Positions 44,717 to 53,623 of a DNA stretch of 64,000 nt are shown piece after piece. Position 1 is the stretch's first letter; the number at the start of each line of letters is the position of its first letter. Origin of the DNA: Halobacteriovorax sp. JY17 (GTDB taxonomy: Bacteria > Bdellovibrionota > Bacteriovoracia > Bacteriovoracales > Bacteriovoracaceae); the NCBI RefSeq assembly GCF_002753895.1, contig NZ_NJER01000001.1, positions 682,001 through 746,000 on the forward strand. The letters run 5' to 3'. The translations under genes were made by a program, and so were the position numbers. The notes under the pieces are model-generated. The model had not been told where the DNA came from. It did not search any database and worked only from the letters and a program-made list of their open reading frames with translations.

Positions 44717-45565
44717 TTGAAAACTCTAGAAAGAAGAGAAGCGAAGGCCCTCTACTTCTTCGGAGGTCCCTATAGCAATCTTCAAGCGACAAGAGAATTA
44801 CAGAAAATTTTAAATGAGAGAAATATTTCTCCAAAGAATATTTTCTGTACGGGAGATACCACCGCTTATTGCGCTAACCCGAATGAAACACTGTCTCTTC
44901 TAGAAGAATGGGGAATTACTTCAATTCAAGGAAATGTAGAACAACAAATCATAAATGATGAAGATTCTTGTGGCTGTAACTTCAAAGAAGGTTCCGAGTG
45001 CGACCTACTCTCTAATAATTGGTATAATTTCATTAGAGAAAATATAAGTGAGAAATCACTCTCCTATCTGAAGACTTTTCCAGAACAACTTGAAATAGAA
45101 ACTAAGCTTGGTGGCATTAGAATTATTCACGGAGGCGTAGAGAATATTTCAAAATTCTTCTTTGAAAAAACTTCCATTAAAAGCTTTCAAGAAGAATTGA
45201 GTCTAGTAAGAAGTGATGCTTCCATCATTGTTGCTGGCCATAGCGGAATCCCCTTTGCCAAAAATATAGGAGAGAAAGTGTGGCTCAATACTGGAGTTAT
45301 CGGAATGCCAGCAAATGATGGGACAAAGAGAGCGTGGTACCTCGAATTAATTATTGAGGAAGAAATGACTGCGAACCTCAAGTCTTTTACCTATGACTCC
45401 CAAGCGGCTTCCGAATCAATGTTAGAAAATAGATTACCAAAAGAATACGCGAACTCTCTCTTATCTGGACTTTGGCCTAACCAAGATATGATTCCGACAG
45501 AGCAGAGAAGTAGCCAAGGAGTTCCACTCTTAGAGCTCTCTTTCTCCTTTAATAGTAATCTTTAA
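44717..45565 (+). CDS. Metallophosphoesterase-like protein with altered first metal motif
   Basis: 282 residues. Calcineurin-type order is seen: CTGDTTAYCANPNE (GD motif), IQGNVEQQI (GNxE), RIIHGGVEN, VAGHSGIP (GH), and NTGVIGMP. The first motif, normally DxHGN, reads FFGGPYSNLQA, so the Asp and His metal ligands appear replaced by Gly and Tyr, which would cripple one metal site. A Cys-rich insert (SCGCNFKEGSEC) is present. TTG start follows the symporter stop directly, so translation is coupled. It may be catalytically weak, a sensor, or use another chemistry. Confidence 0.7.
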   Translation: MKTLERREAKALYFFGGPYSNLQATRELQKILNERNISPKNIFCTGDTTAYCANPNETLSLLEEWGITSIQGNVEQQIINDEDSCGCNFKEGSECDLLSNNWYNFIRENISEKSLSYLKTFPEQLEIETKLGGIRIIHGGVENISKFFFEKTSIKSFQEELSLVRSDASIIVAGHSGIPFAKNIGEKVWLNTGVIGMPANDGTKRAWYLELIIEEEMTANLKSFTYDSQAASESMLENRLPKEYANSLLSGLWPNQDMIPTEQRSSQGVPLLELSFSFNSNL

Positions 45566-45568
45566 TCC

Positions 45569-45596
45569 AAAAAAAGGCCTATCCGAAGATAGGCCT
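45569..45596 (-). terminator. Terminator of the first trypsin-like gene (UUCG loop)
   Basis: Nine-base stem AGGCCTATC / GATAGGCCT around CGAA; on the minus strand the loop is TTCG closed by C-G and is followed by seven T. The T tract shows it works leftward. Confidence 0.92.
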
Positions 45597-45624
45597 GATT
45601 TATAAGTGTTAATTTATTTATTTC

Positions 45625-46497
45625 TTATTGGAAGAATTCGATTGAAGTTGTTCTTGTAACGTCTTCACCTCTACAACCGTCCATTGAACAGTACTCAGGA
45701 GCTTTACATCTCTTACCATCTGGACCAGTTCTGTAAGTATAGTCGTTGTGTCCTCTAACTAGGATACCTTCAACTTCTCCAGTTCTTGCGTTAAATACCG
45801 CTGAACCTGAGTTACCACCAAAAGTATCAAGGTTAGTTGCAAAGTAAGTTGAGTTATTGTTATTTCTTACAAAAGCATCTCCAGCAACTTTAGTTGGAAG
45901 ACCTGATGGGTGACCAATAACAAGAATCTCTTCACCGTTGTTGATTTTCCCAGTAGTTCTAAAAGATAGTGCTTCTCTATCAGTAACTTCTTTAGAAAGC
46001 TCGATAACAGCATAATCATTCTGATTAGATCTATTTAATTGTCTATCAATTAGCTTCTTACAGCTGTAAACACTTGAAGTATTTACTTTATGCTCAGTTT
46101 GACCTGCAGCAGTAACTGCGTAATCAAATACAAACTTAGTTCCAGTACAATCAGACTGGCTAGTAACACAGTGACCTGCAGTTACCATAAATTGCTTACC
46201 TTCGTGGTTTACTAGAAAACCTGAACAGAATGCAGCTGTTAATTGTCCGTTGAATTTCTCATCAGAACAAACGCTTAAGCTTCCACCGCTAAGTTTAGCT
46301 TCTCCGTTTCTCATATCTTGTACATTATAAGACTTAACAAGAGCAGCTGTTGCTTTTGCTAGTTTTAAATGAGTTGGGTTAGTTGTTTCAAAGATATCTA
46401 GTCTATTGTCTTCACCGTAAACTACTTTATCCATAGATGCGTTTACAGTTAGTGCTGTAAATGCAAGTGCTGCTGCTGCGATCATCCTTAATTTCAT
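45625..46497 (-). CDS. Secreted trypsin-like serine protease
   Basis: 290 residues, signal peptide 1-20 (ALTVNA-SM). Chymotrypsin-fold triad: His109 in VTAGHC, Asp161 in NDYAVIEL, Ser230 in GGNSGSAV. The segment VIGHPSGLPTKV and NLDTFGGNSG is the V8/glutamyl-like form used by many bacterial S1 proteins. Cysteines (Cys91/Cys110 and others) suggest disulfides. A start-proximal GGAAGG site. Paralogue of the protein at 47073-48125, with a VOC-like gene between them. Confidence 0.9.
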   Translation of the reverse strand: MKLRMIAAAALAFTALTVNASMDKVVYGEDNRLDIFETTNPTHLKLAKATAALVKSYNVQDMRNGEAKLSGGSLSVCSDEKFNGQLTAAFCSGFLVNHEGKQFMVTAGHCVTSQSDCTGTKFVFDYAVTAAGQTEHKVNTSSVYSCKKLIDRQLNRSNQNDYAVIELSKEVTDREALSFRTTGKINNGEEILVIGHPSGLPTKVAGDAFVRNNNNSTYFATNLDTFGGNSGSAVFNARTGEVEGILVRGHNDYTYRTGPDGKRCKAPEYCSMDGCRGEDVTRTTSIEFFQ

Positions 46498-46585
46498 TGG
46501 AACCTTCCTTTTATAAATTGCCTGTTAAAGGGTAGAAGCATTAAACCGAGTGAATAACTCAATGTACACTTACAATTTCTTACAT

Positions 46586-47005
46586 TTATTTTACAAAGGG
46601 ATTGACAACTGGCGTCTTTATTTCTCGGTAGGAAAATTTCCATCTTCTTCCGTCCGTATCTGAGAGGAAAAAGTAGTGCAAGTGACCGACATTATGAATC
46701 TTTACCTCATCAAGGATTTTTCCCTCATCAGTAACAAAAGTAATGCGATAACGATATTTAATGAACTCAACTTTTTGTATGAGTCCTTGCAATTCTTCGA
46801 ATGAGTCAGTGAAAAAATCAATTACCATTGAATTCTTACCACTCATTTCCTGATCTTCAATAATAATTATGTTAAATGATTCATTGGATAGTCGTACCGC
46901 TTCACCACTAAATGAAATTTCCATATCAAGTAATTCACTTAAAAAAGAAGCGAGAGTTTTATTATCTTTTGAATGAAGTGCTATTTGCCCTATTCGTAAA
47001 GTCAT
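46586..47005 (-). CDS. VOC (glyoxalase/bleomycin-resistance)-like protein
   Basis: 139 residues with the start LRIGQIALHSKDNKTLASFLSELLDMEI and the end LHYFFLSDTDGRRWKFSY, which match the two half-modules of vicinal oxygen chelate proteins. A metal site is not convincing: only scattered His occur (ALHSKD, GHLHYFF). Cytoplasmic. It interrupts two trypsin-like paralogues and shows no promoter I could identify; weak ribosome site. Function unknown. Confidence 0.6.
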   Translation of the reverse strand: MTLRIGQIALHSKDNKTLASFLSELLDMEISFSGEAVRLSNESFNIIIIEDQEMSGKNSMVIDFFTDSFEELQGLIQKVEFIKYRYRITFVTDEGKILDEVKIHNVGHLHYFFLSDTDGRRWKFSYREIKTPVVNPFVK

Positions 47006-47041
47006 AGGTTTATTTTAAGGGAAGAAGTTGATTGCGCCTAT

Positions 47042-47066
47042 AAAAAAAGGCCCTTGAAGGGCCTTT
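47042..47066 (-). terminator. Terminator of the second trypsin-like gene
   Basis: AAAGGCCCT / AGGGCCTTT around a three-base loop, followed on the minus strand by seven T. It begins seven bases after the gene's stop codon. Confidence 0.92.
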
Positions 47067-47072
47067 CACTAT

Positions 47073-48125
47073 TTAATCAATTAGAAAATTATAGTCATCA
47101 TACTCATTGTAGATATTATCATACCAATGATCAGGATCAGTCCAAGGGTTGTATCCTGAGTATGGATTCGTATCTACTGGCGCTACATAAACAGGACCTG
47201 GCTTTCCTGTCAAAAGTTCAATATTTGTAATTCTAGTAACGTCTTCACCACGACAATCACCTTCATCACACTTAAGAACTATTTTACAACCACCATTCTC
47301 ACTATCCTGGGCCACGTACTCATAATCAGTTTCACCACGAACAAGAATACCTTCAACTTCACCTGTACTAACGTTTAATACTGCTGAACCAGAATTTCCA
47401 CCAAAAGTATCTAAGTTTGCAACGAAGTAGAAATCATTTTCATTTTCTCTAATTGAACCTTTGTCATCGATAATTGTTGGAAGTCCCGACGGGTGTCCAA
47501 TAACAACCATTTCAGAAGAGGCATCAACCTTTCCTTCTTTTCTAAATTTAAGAGGAGTGATTCCTTCAACTTTTCGATCTAGCTTAATAACAGCGTAATC
47601 ATTTTCTGATCCACGCTCTAAAACTTGATCAACAACTTCAGAACACTTATAAACATCCTTTGCCGGAATGAAGGCCCTGTCGTCATACTTCTCTGTCACT
47701 TTGTCAGAAGTAAAACCAAATACCCATGAGCTGTTTTCACAGTCCATAGACGTTTCCACACAATGACCAGCTGTAATTAAATACTGCTCTCCAGCCTCTT
47801 CAACTAAGAAACCACTACAATTTGCAGGATTGATCATTTCAGAAAAAGTCTCTCCCTTACAAAGTCCGTATTCTTCACCAAGGTTAGATTTATCATATAT
47901 TGTAACTGTGTCAGGAAATCTATCTTCAGCACGAGGAAATCTAATACTAGAGTTAGGAATCATAGCGGCCGTGGCCTTTGACCATTCCCTAAACTCACTA
48001 TTTGATGAGTCCTGCGCAAGCACTCTATTATCATCGCCGTAGACGACTTTTGCTCTATAAGCACTTACATTCATTGCTGAAGCTAATAGTAGTGCAGATA
48101 CTACTACCTTTGGTGACATAGTCAT
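47073..48125 (-). CDS. Secreted trypsin-like serine protease, long paralogue
   Basis: 350 residues, signal peptide to about 22 (NVSA-YRAK). Triad His121 (ITAGHC), Asp176 (NDYAVIKL), Ser245 (GGNSGSAV). It shares with the 290-residue paralogue the KVVYGDDNR start, VVIGHPSGLPT, EGILVRGETDY and the C-terminal CRGEDVTRITNIE block, but has an extra C-terminal tail of about 45 residues rich in Tyr, Asp, Pro and Asn (WTDPDHWYDNIYNEYDDYN). AGGAGA site before the ATG. Gene duplication followed by tail gain is the simplest history. Confidence 0.9.
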   Translation of the reverse strand: MTMSPKVVVSALLLASAMNVSAYRAKVVYGDDNRVLAQDSSNSEFREWSKATAAMIPNSSIRFPRAEDRFPDTVTIYDKSNLGEEYGLCKGETFSEMINPANCSGFLVEEAGEQYLITAGHCVETSMDCENSSWVFGFTSDKVTEKYDDRAFIPAKDVYKCSEVVDQVLERGSENDYAVIKLDRKVEGITPLKFRKEGKVDASSEMVVIGHPSGLPTIIDDKGSIRENENDFYFVANLDTFGGNSGSAVLNVSTGEVEGILVRGETDYEYVAQDSENGGCKIVLKCDEGDCRGEDVTRITNIELLTGKPGPVYVAPVDTNPYSGYNPWTDPDHWYDNIYNEYDDYNFLID

Positions 48126-48224
48126 ATATTCTCCTATTTTTTTGATAAGAACTTTTACGGTAAATCAGCGCGTCGCGCAACAACTAATTAAAATACAATA
48201 ATATGTATAGAAGAAATCGGGGAA

Positions 48225-49142
48225 TTATTTCACTAAAAGAGCACTTTGGAAGACTTTGGGGTCATGAAGACGAATGAGAACCTCGGATTCCTGTAATTTA
48301 TTCATCCAATTTACAAGTATTTGACTGTGTAAGAGCTCACTAAAAAGGAATTGCTCGTCCCTCTTGTCAGAAATTGAAAGCCCCCGAAGAAAGGATTTTC
48401 TAGAGATACCAAGAAGCCATCTATCTCCACTACCAATCCATGATTCAATATTCTCAATTAATTCTAAATTCTGCTCTGCCGTCTTAGAAAAACCAAAACA
48501 AGGATCAAAAATCACTCGCTCTAAAAGTCCGCGCCTAGAAAACTCTTTGCGAGCTCTTTCAAAGTAATTACAAAGATCGACTTTCTCACTAAGAAAAGAC
48601 ATATGCTTCAAAGTCTCTGCGCGGTCTGGGACAAGACAATGAGAATAAACGTAGTCAAACTCAAATTCATGCATAAGGCTAAATACTTCGCTATCTAAAC
48701 TTCCAGAAACGTCATTAAAGATCACCTTATTTCTAAGTCCAAGATCTCTTATAAGAGAGATGGCCTCTCTAAAAGTTTCAATCTTATATGTATCAAACGA
48801 AAGAATTTCATCCTCTTTAAACTCTCCCTCTCTTATGAGTTCAAATAGAGGCCCTAGACGTTCTAGCTCTTCTTCTCTTGAAATTGCTTTATTGAAGGGC
48901 GCGCTAGACTCCGCTCCAAAGTCGAAGTACTTACAATTGTATTTTCTAAAGAGATTTATCTGCGCTTGTATTGAAGAGAGGTCAGTGAACTTTCCTCCGT
49001 CTGAAAACGAATTAGGGGTGATATTAATCACCCCCATCATCTTAAAATTAAAATCTTCGTTTAAATTAAACTGGAACAGGCCCGCCTTCTTTAGAAGAGT
49101 CGTCGTCCTTCTTTGGAACTTCTGCCTGAACAGGAGCTTCAT
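48225..49142 (-). CDS. folP: Dihydropteroate synthase
   Basis: Joins p-aminobenzoate to hydroxymethyl-dihydropterin pyrophosphate in folate synthesis. TIM barrel with [15 protein letters not shown] (pyrophosphate loop), [10 protein letters not shown] (instead of the usual DIGGEST), SFDTYK, FNDVSG, and a conserved FDPCFGFSK with a Lys (GISRKSFL). The start is uncertain: the frame runs back into ftsH; ATG 49142 keeps the N-terminal strand [11 protein letters not shown] usual for the family, while ATG 49040 would remove it; neither has a good ribosome site. ftsH-folP order is common in bacteria. Confidence 0.85.
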   Translation of the reverse strand: MKLLFRQKFQRRTTTLLKKAGLFQFNLNEDFNFKMMGVINITPNSFSDGGKFTDLSSIQAQINLFRKYNCKYFDFGAESSAPFNKAISREEELERLGPLFELIREGEFKEDEILSFDTYKIETFREAISLIRDLGLRNKVIFNDVSGSLDSEVFSLMHEFEFDYVYSHCLVPDRAETLKHMSFLSEKVDLCNYFERARKEFSRRGLLERVIFDPCFGFSKTAEQNLELIENIESWIGSGDRWLLGISRKSFLRGLSISDKRDEQFLFSELLHSQILVNWMNKLQESEVLIRLHDPKVFQSALLVK

Positions 49143-51000
49143 TGGACTTATCTTCTTTTGGCTCCTCTTTCTTTGGCTCAGAAATAATTGGAACTCCAAT
49201 ATCTTCCCCAGCGATTAGAGCTTCCACTTGCTTAAGATCTAGAGTTTCCCAGAGGATTAACCCCTCTGAAAGTCTATCTAGAGCATCTCTATTTTCGTTT
49301 AGAATCTTTAGCGCAAGCTTATAGTTATCATCAATGAATTTATGAATTTCAGCATCGATATCTTTTGACGTTTCATCAGAGTATCCAATCGCATCTGAAC
49401 CTGGTCCACCAAATGGAGATCCACCTGGCTTAGAGAAGTTTCTAGGCCCTAGAGCGCTAGACATCCCCCATGAACACACCATGCTATGAGCAAGTTGAGT
49501 TGCTCTTTCAATATCATTAGAAGCACCGTTAGTTATTTCATTAAAAGCAATCTCTTCAGCACAACGTCCACCCATTAAAAAGGCAATAAGGTTTTCTGAT
49601 TTTGATTTAGTAAGGTTATGCATATCTTCACTTGGAAGAGTTTGAGTCACACCAAGTGCTCCTCCTCTAGGCATAATAGAAACTTTGTGAATTGGGTCTG
49701 TATGAGGAAGATTCATTCCAACAAGAGTGTGTCCCGCTTCGTGATAAGCTGTCACACGCTTCTCTTTATCTGAAATAACCATTGATTTTCTCTCTGGCCC
49801 CATTAGCACTTTATCTTTCGCTGATTCAAAGTCACCCATTTCAAGCTTCTTCTTACCAAGACGAGCAGCTGTAAGTGCCGCTTCATTAACAAGGTTAGCA
49901 AGGTCAGCACCTGTGAATCCAGGAGTTCCTTTAGCAACAACTTCTAGGTCTACATCTTCATGAAGAGGAGTTTTTCTTGCGTGAACTTTTAAAATTCCAA
50001 GACGGCCTCTTACATCAGGAGCACCAACCATAACACGTCTATCAAAACGACCTGGACGAAGAAGAGCTGGATCAAGAACATCAAGTCTATTTGTTGCGGC
50101 CATGATAATCACGCCTTCATTAGATTCAAATCCATCCATCTCAACAAGGAGTTGGTTAAGAGTCTGCTCTCTCTCATCGTGTCCACCGCCCATACCGTGT
50201 CCACGGTGACGTCCAACTGCATCGATCTCATCAATAAAGATAATACAAGGAGCTTGCTTCTTACCTTGCTCAAAGAGATCTCTTACTCTTGAAGCACCAA
50301 CACCAACAAACATTTCCACAAAGTCTGAACCTGAAATTGAAAAGAATGGAACGTCGGCCTCACCAGCAACAGCTCTAGCAAGTAATGTCTTACCTGTTCC
50401 CGGAGGACCTACAAGGAGACACCCTTTAGGAATTTTCCCACCAAGACCAGTATATTTCTTAGGATCTTTTAAGAAGTCCACTACTTCAAAGAGTTCTTCC
50501 TTCGCCTCTTGAACACCACTGACATCGTCAAATGTAACTTTCTTGTCTTGCGAGCTTAGAAGTTTTGCTTTGGACTTTCCAAAACTCATGGCCTTTCCGC
50601 CACCAGACTGAAGCTGCTTTAAGAAGAACCAAAAGAGAACAAATAAAATAAGCATTGGAGCCCATTGAATAAGAAGAGTCGTAAAGAGACTTCCCGATTG
50701 TTCTTTCTTATATTTTAAATTTACACCATTATCTAATAGGTACTTCTTTGTGTACTCATCAGTTTTAGCAGTAACCGTGAAGTGCCCACCATTTTCATAA
50801 GTCTCTTTATATTGACCTTTAATTGTTAGATCACCTAAGAAAGTAACATTATCAACAAATTTCGCCTGAACCTGAGTCAGAAATGTTGAGTAGTCGACAG
50901 TCTTTTCTTTATTGAGAGATTGATTTGTCGCTTGCCAGATTAAGACCATCGCCAAGAATAGAAATATCCAAAGTGTCCAAGTTTTTTGTTGTTGTTTCAT
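49066..51000 (-). CDS. ftsH: ATP-dependent zinc metalloprotease FtsH
   Basis: 644 residues anchored in the inner membrane by two helices ([16 protein letters not shown] and [18 protein letters not shown]) with a periplasmic domain between them. AAA+ module: Walker A GPPGTGKT, Walker [30 protein letters not shown]; peptidase: zinc motif HEAGH. Degrades membrane and regulatory proteins. The C-terminus is an acidic/basic tail ([16 protein letters not shown]) that overlaps the folP frame. AAGGAAGAT site. Confidence 0.97.
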   Translation of the reverse strand: MKQQQKTWTLWIFLFLAMVLIWQATNQSLNKEKTVDYSTFLTQVQAKFVDNVTFLGDLTIKGQYKETYENGGHFTVTAKTDEYTKKYLLDNGVNLKYKKEQSGSLFTTLLIQWAPMLILFVLFWFFLKQLQSGGGKAMSFGKSKAKLLSSQDKKVTFDDVSGVQEAKEELFEVVDFLKDPKKYTGLGGKIPKGCLLVGPPGTGKTLLARAVAGEADVPFFSISGSDFVEMFVGVGASRVRDLFEQGKKQAPCIIFIDEIDAVGRHRGHGMGGGHDEREQTLNQLLVEMDGFESNEGVIIMAATNRLDVLDPALLRPGRFDRRVMVGAPDVRGRLGILKVHARKTPLHEDVDLEVVAKGTPGFTGADLANLVNEAALTAARLGKKKLEMGDFESAKDKVLMGPERKSMVISDKEKRVTAYHEAGHTLVGMNLPHTDPIHKVSIMPRGGALGVTQTLPSEDMHNLTKSKSENLIAFLMGGRCAEEIAFNEITNGASNDIERATQLAHSMVCSWGMSSALGPRNFSKPGGSPFGGPGSDAIGYSDETSKDIDAEIHKFIDDNYKLALKILNENRDALDRLSEGLILWETLDLKQVEALIAGEDIGVPIISEPKKEEPKEDKSNEAPVQAEVPKKDDDSSKEGGPVPV

Positions 51001-51159
51001 TATCTTCCTTAAAAGCTTTTAAATAGCTCTTCATAGTGAGCCAATATAATAAGTTAAATATCTTAGTTATCTATTTACAATCATTCAAGTCGAACAAACT
51101 CTGAATAATTCCTTTAAGTGTAACAAATTAAAGTCCATGGCACATAGCACTTTAGGAAA

Positions 51160-52452
51160 TTAAACGTAAAATTCTAGCTTTTTGTGCGAAATATCAAGGA
51201 TTTTGCTCAGGTTTTGAAACCAAATCCCATTTTCTAGACAATATTTAGTTGTTCTAGGCATAAGTGGATTTTGTGAACGCAGTGATTTTAAAGATGCCTC
51301 ATTCTCTAGCGGTCCAAACATGAGAAATGGCCAGAAAGATTTTGCTTCGTAAAAGAGCTTATTTTTTAAATCAGACACAGGAATCTGAGAAGCTGCTTGC
51401 CTTGAACGAAGAAAGTTCAAAGTAAGCTCATCAAGCAATTCAAACTCTCTTAGACCTTCTCTATTCACTAAAAACAAACATCCCTTTGAATGATAACCAT
51501 AGACTCCGCCAGAGAACTCCAAGGGCCCACTCTTTCCATTCTCACCCATTAGAATAAACTTTGATATCTGCTTATGAAGAGTTCCCCTCCCCCTTTCAGA
51601 GAGTGAGCAAATGCCCTCATGAATGGCAGAGTTTAATGAATGAAAATTGGACTTATAATCCGTGCTAATAAAGCAAATCGCCAGTCCCTTCCAAGATTTC
51701 TTAAGGATTTTCTCACTACTTCTACTCTCTTTAAAAGCGCTTACAGTTAGAAATTTTGCCAATTCATTTGATCTATTCACATAGTGCTTTAAAAGTTGTG
51801 GGTAGCGCTTACTAAGTTTTCTCTTTGTCACTTCACGAATGAAGTTTCGATCAAAGCGGGCATCATTATTAGAAGGATCTTCAAGCCAAGTAAGTGAAAG
51901 GGCCTTTGCAAGTTTCGTTATTTGAAATTTCGTTAGGCACATGAGAGGTCTTATATAACTTCCATTAGAGACTGGAATACCAAGAGTTGATCGTAGGTTT
52001 GAGCTTCGAAGCTGTTGCATCAGGCTCCATTCAAATGAATCATCGACATGATGTCCTAGGGCCATGAGAGATTTTTCACTGAGTCCATTTTTAAATTCTT
52101 GATAGCGCAATTTTCGCGCTGAATTTTCAAAATCAGAAGTTCTTAAATCTAAATTTAATTTTGAAACTTTTAAATTAATTGAAAGAGATTTACAAAGCGA
52201 CTCACAAAACTTCTGCTCCTGAGTATTCTTCTCTCTCGTTCCATGATTGATATGATGGGCGAAAATTCTTGGACCATTCTTATTTATTTCTATCCACTTA
52301 AGTAAGTAAAGTAGTGAGACGGAATCCACTCCTCCAGAGAGGGCCACCGTAATTGAATCAGTCGACAAGTGCCCAACTGAATTCATAAATTTATAGACGT
52401 GCTCAAATACATCTCTTGCGTACTTACTTTGCACTGAATCTAGAGCTTTCAT
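51160..52452 (-). CDS. tilS: tRNA(Ile)-lysidine synthase
   Basis: Adds lysine to C34 of the CAU-anticodon tRNA-Ile so that it reads AUA. 430 residues with the PP-loop VALSGGVDSVSLLYLL (SGGVDS at 39-44), HHINHGTREKN, ALGHHVDDSFEW and WLEDPSNNDARFDRNFIR, all diagnostic of TilS. The C-terminal domain is shorter and less conserved. No clear ribosome site precedes the ATG. Immediately divergent from a tRNA gene with CAT anticodon. Confidence 0.93.
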   Translation of the reverse strand: MKALDSVQSKYARDVFEHVYKFMNSVGHLSTDSITVALSGGVDSVSLLYLLKWIEINKNGPRIFAHHINHGTREKNTQEQKFCESLCKSLSINLKVSKLNLDLRTSDFENSARKLRYQEFKNGLSEKSLMALGHHVDDSFEWSLMQQLRSSNLRSTLGIPVSNGSYIRPLMCLTKFQITKLAKALSLTWLEDPSNNDARFDRNFIREVTKRKLSKRYPQLLKHYVNRSNELAKFLTVSAFKESRSSEKILKKSWKGLAICFISTDYKSNFHSLNSAIHEGICSLSERGRGTLHKQISKFILMGENGKSGPLEFSGGVYGYHSKGCLFLVNREGLREFELLDELTLNFLRSRQAASQIPVSDLKNKLFYEAKSFWPFLMFGPLENEASLKSLRSQNPLMPRTTKYCLENGIWFQNLSKILDISHKKLEFYV

Positions 52453-52497
52453 ATTTATAACTTATAGAAAAAAGGAGAGATTTTCTACAATTATCTG

Positions 52498-52526
52498 TTG
52501 ACGGTGCTAAGTAGGTCTATTAATAT
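52498..52526 (+). promoter_or_regulatory. Sigma70-type promoter of the tRNA gene
   Basis: TTGACG, 17 bases, TAATAT, ending 24 bases before the mature tRNA 5' end. Near-consensus boxes and exact optimum spacing. Confidence 0.85.
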
Positions 52527-52550
52527 CAGCCTCAGTCAAAATGAATTCGT

Positions 52551-52627
52551 AGCCGGGTAGCTCAGTTGGTGAGAGCACCGGATTCATAACCCGGGGGTCG
52601 GCAGTTCAAATCTGCCTCTGGCTACCA
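52551..52627 (+). tRNA. tRNA with CAT anticodon (Met elongator or Ile2)
   Basis: 77 bases with encoded CCA. Acceptor AGCCGGG/TCTGGCT, D arm GCTC/GAGC, anticodon stem CCGGA/CCCGG around TTCATAA (anticodon CAT), T arm GGCAG-TTCAAAT-CTGCC, discriminator A. It lacks the three G-C pairs and the 1-72 mismatch of an initiator (position 31 is A, opposite C39), so it is elongator Met or Ile2. A73, C4-G69 and the neighbouring tilS are compatible with Ile2, but G29-C41 is not the usual Ile identity pair; undecided. Confidence 0.9.
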
Positions 52628-52663
52628 TTTTGAGTCCTTCACCAAGAAATTCACAATAAATAT

Positions 52664-52690
52664 AAAGCTCCTTTTGTGGAGCTTTTTTTT
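52664..52690 (+). terminator. Terminator of the tRNA transcript
   Basis: AAAGCTCC / GGAGCTTT stem with loop TTTTGT and a run of nine T. Confidence 0.92.
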
Positions 52691-52728
52691 TACTATTTTA
52701 ACAAAGTCCATGTCTGTAAGTTATATTC

Positions 52729-52998
52729 TTATTCCCCAGATCCTACTCTTAGACATACAAAACGAGCGGTTGCAGTTGAAAAGTGATTTGAAGTTTCAAA
52801 TTTCACTTTGCTCAGTTTATTAACAAGACCAATATCTTCGCAGGACTTAAGGGCATTTGACCACATAATGGCCTCTGCAGATAGTTCATAGCCATAGTAA
52901 TTTGTAATTTTTCCGCTGACTTCAAAAGGAGTTTCTCTATCAACAGCAAATGAATTAAAGCAGAGAATAAGCAGCCCAGTAATGATTAGTGATTTCAT
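52729..52998 (-). CDS. Small secreted protein, unknown
   Basis: 89 residues from ATG 52998, selected because AGGAGAATTTAT lies just before it and it gives a signal peptide (MKSLIITGLLILCFNSFA); a frame from 53043 adds 15 unsupported residues. The mature part of about 70 residues has two cysteines (LKSCEDIG, ARFVCLRVG) probably forming a disulfide, and ends GSGE. A TTGAGG-TTAT-CCTCAA dyad lies 30-45 bases upstream. No family recognised. Confidence 0.65.
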   Translation of the reverse strand: MKSLIITGLLILCFNSFAVDRETPFEVSGKITNYYGYELSAEAIMWSNALKSCEDIGLVNKLSKVKFETSNHFSTATARFVCLRVGSGE

Positions 52999-53103
52999 AT
53001 AAATTCTCCTAGATAAAATTTTATTGAGGTTATCCTCAAACAAATTACTACAGTAAAATTTAATAGGTCTGAAACACTATTAGTAAAACCACGAAAAAAC
53101 TCT

Positions 53104-53156
53104 GGCTCATTTTTGAATCGAAAATTATCGACATGCCTGTGGTTCAAAAATGAGTC
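53104..53156. repeat. Inverted repeat between two divergent small secreted-protein genes
   Basis: GGCTCATTTTTGAA (53104-53117) and TTCAAAAATGAGTC (53143-53156): 13 of 14 positions complementary, 25 bases apart. It lies 106 bases from one start and 105 from the other, almost exactly midway, which suits a shared regulator, though a repeat-element remnant is possible. The rest of 52999-53260 shows no gene. Confidence 0.55.
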
Positions 53157-53260
53157 ACAATCTTTACACTATTTTTAGATTATTCTCATATTTGTAGCTT
53201 CAAAGTGTAACTTTCTCTCAATGAGACTTACCTCGTAGACTGTTACTCATAGGAGAAGTT

Positions 53261-53545
53261 ATGAAGAAAATATTACTTAGTGCACTTGTGCTTATTTCAA
53301 TGTCATCTTTTGGAAGTTTTTCAAATCAAAGTTCACAAGAAAAGTTCAAGGCCCTTATTGAACATACTCAGAAATGGGATATTGAACTTCTAAAAATTGA
53401 AGTTATTGGAAATAGAAAATTAAAAATGGAGTATATTGATTCCATGAATAGAGATGAGTGCTCGGCCCTAATATTTCTAGTCGATCAAAATAGCAGTGGT
53501 CAGTATATCTTTGCTAAACCTTCTAGATCGTTTTGCACTAATTAA
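53261..53545 (+). CDS. Small secreted protein, unknown
   Basis: 94 residues with a signal peptide (MKKILLSALVLISMSSFG). Mature part about 75 residues with two cysteines (RDECSALIF and the penultimate RSFCTN). The pattern of a hydrophobic strand, one Cys in the middle and one near the end resembles the divergent 89-residue protein (LKSCEDIG ... RFVCLRVG), so they may be distant paralogues. AGGAGAAG site. Its gene ends 20 bases before a sigma54-like promoter for the astacin gene. Confidence 0.65.
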   Translation: MKKILLSALVLISMSSFGSFSNQSSQEKFKALIEHTQKWDIELLKIEVIGNRKLKMEYIDSMNRDECSALIFLVDQNSSGQYIFAKPSRSFCTN

Positions 53546-53563
53546 GAATTAGGGTAACTTCAT

Positions 53564-53579
53564 TGGCACGCTCTGTGCT
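53564..53579 (+). promoter_or_regulatory. Putative sigma54 promoter of the astacin gene
   Basis: TGGCACGCTCTGTGCT: perfect TGGCACG at -24, GTGCT at -12, GG and GC ten bases apart. The closest match to the sigma54 consensus in the window. Expected transcription start near 53590, leaving a leader of about 118 bases. Confidence 0.7.
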
Positions 53580-53623
53580 TATAGAGTACTAGTAACGATT
53601 ATTGCTAAGTGATATTAATCTCT

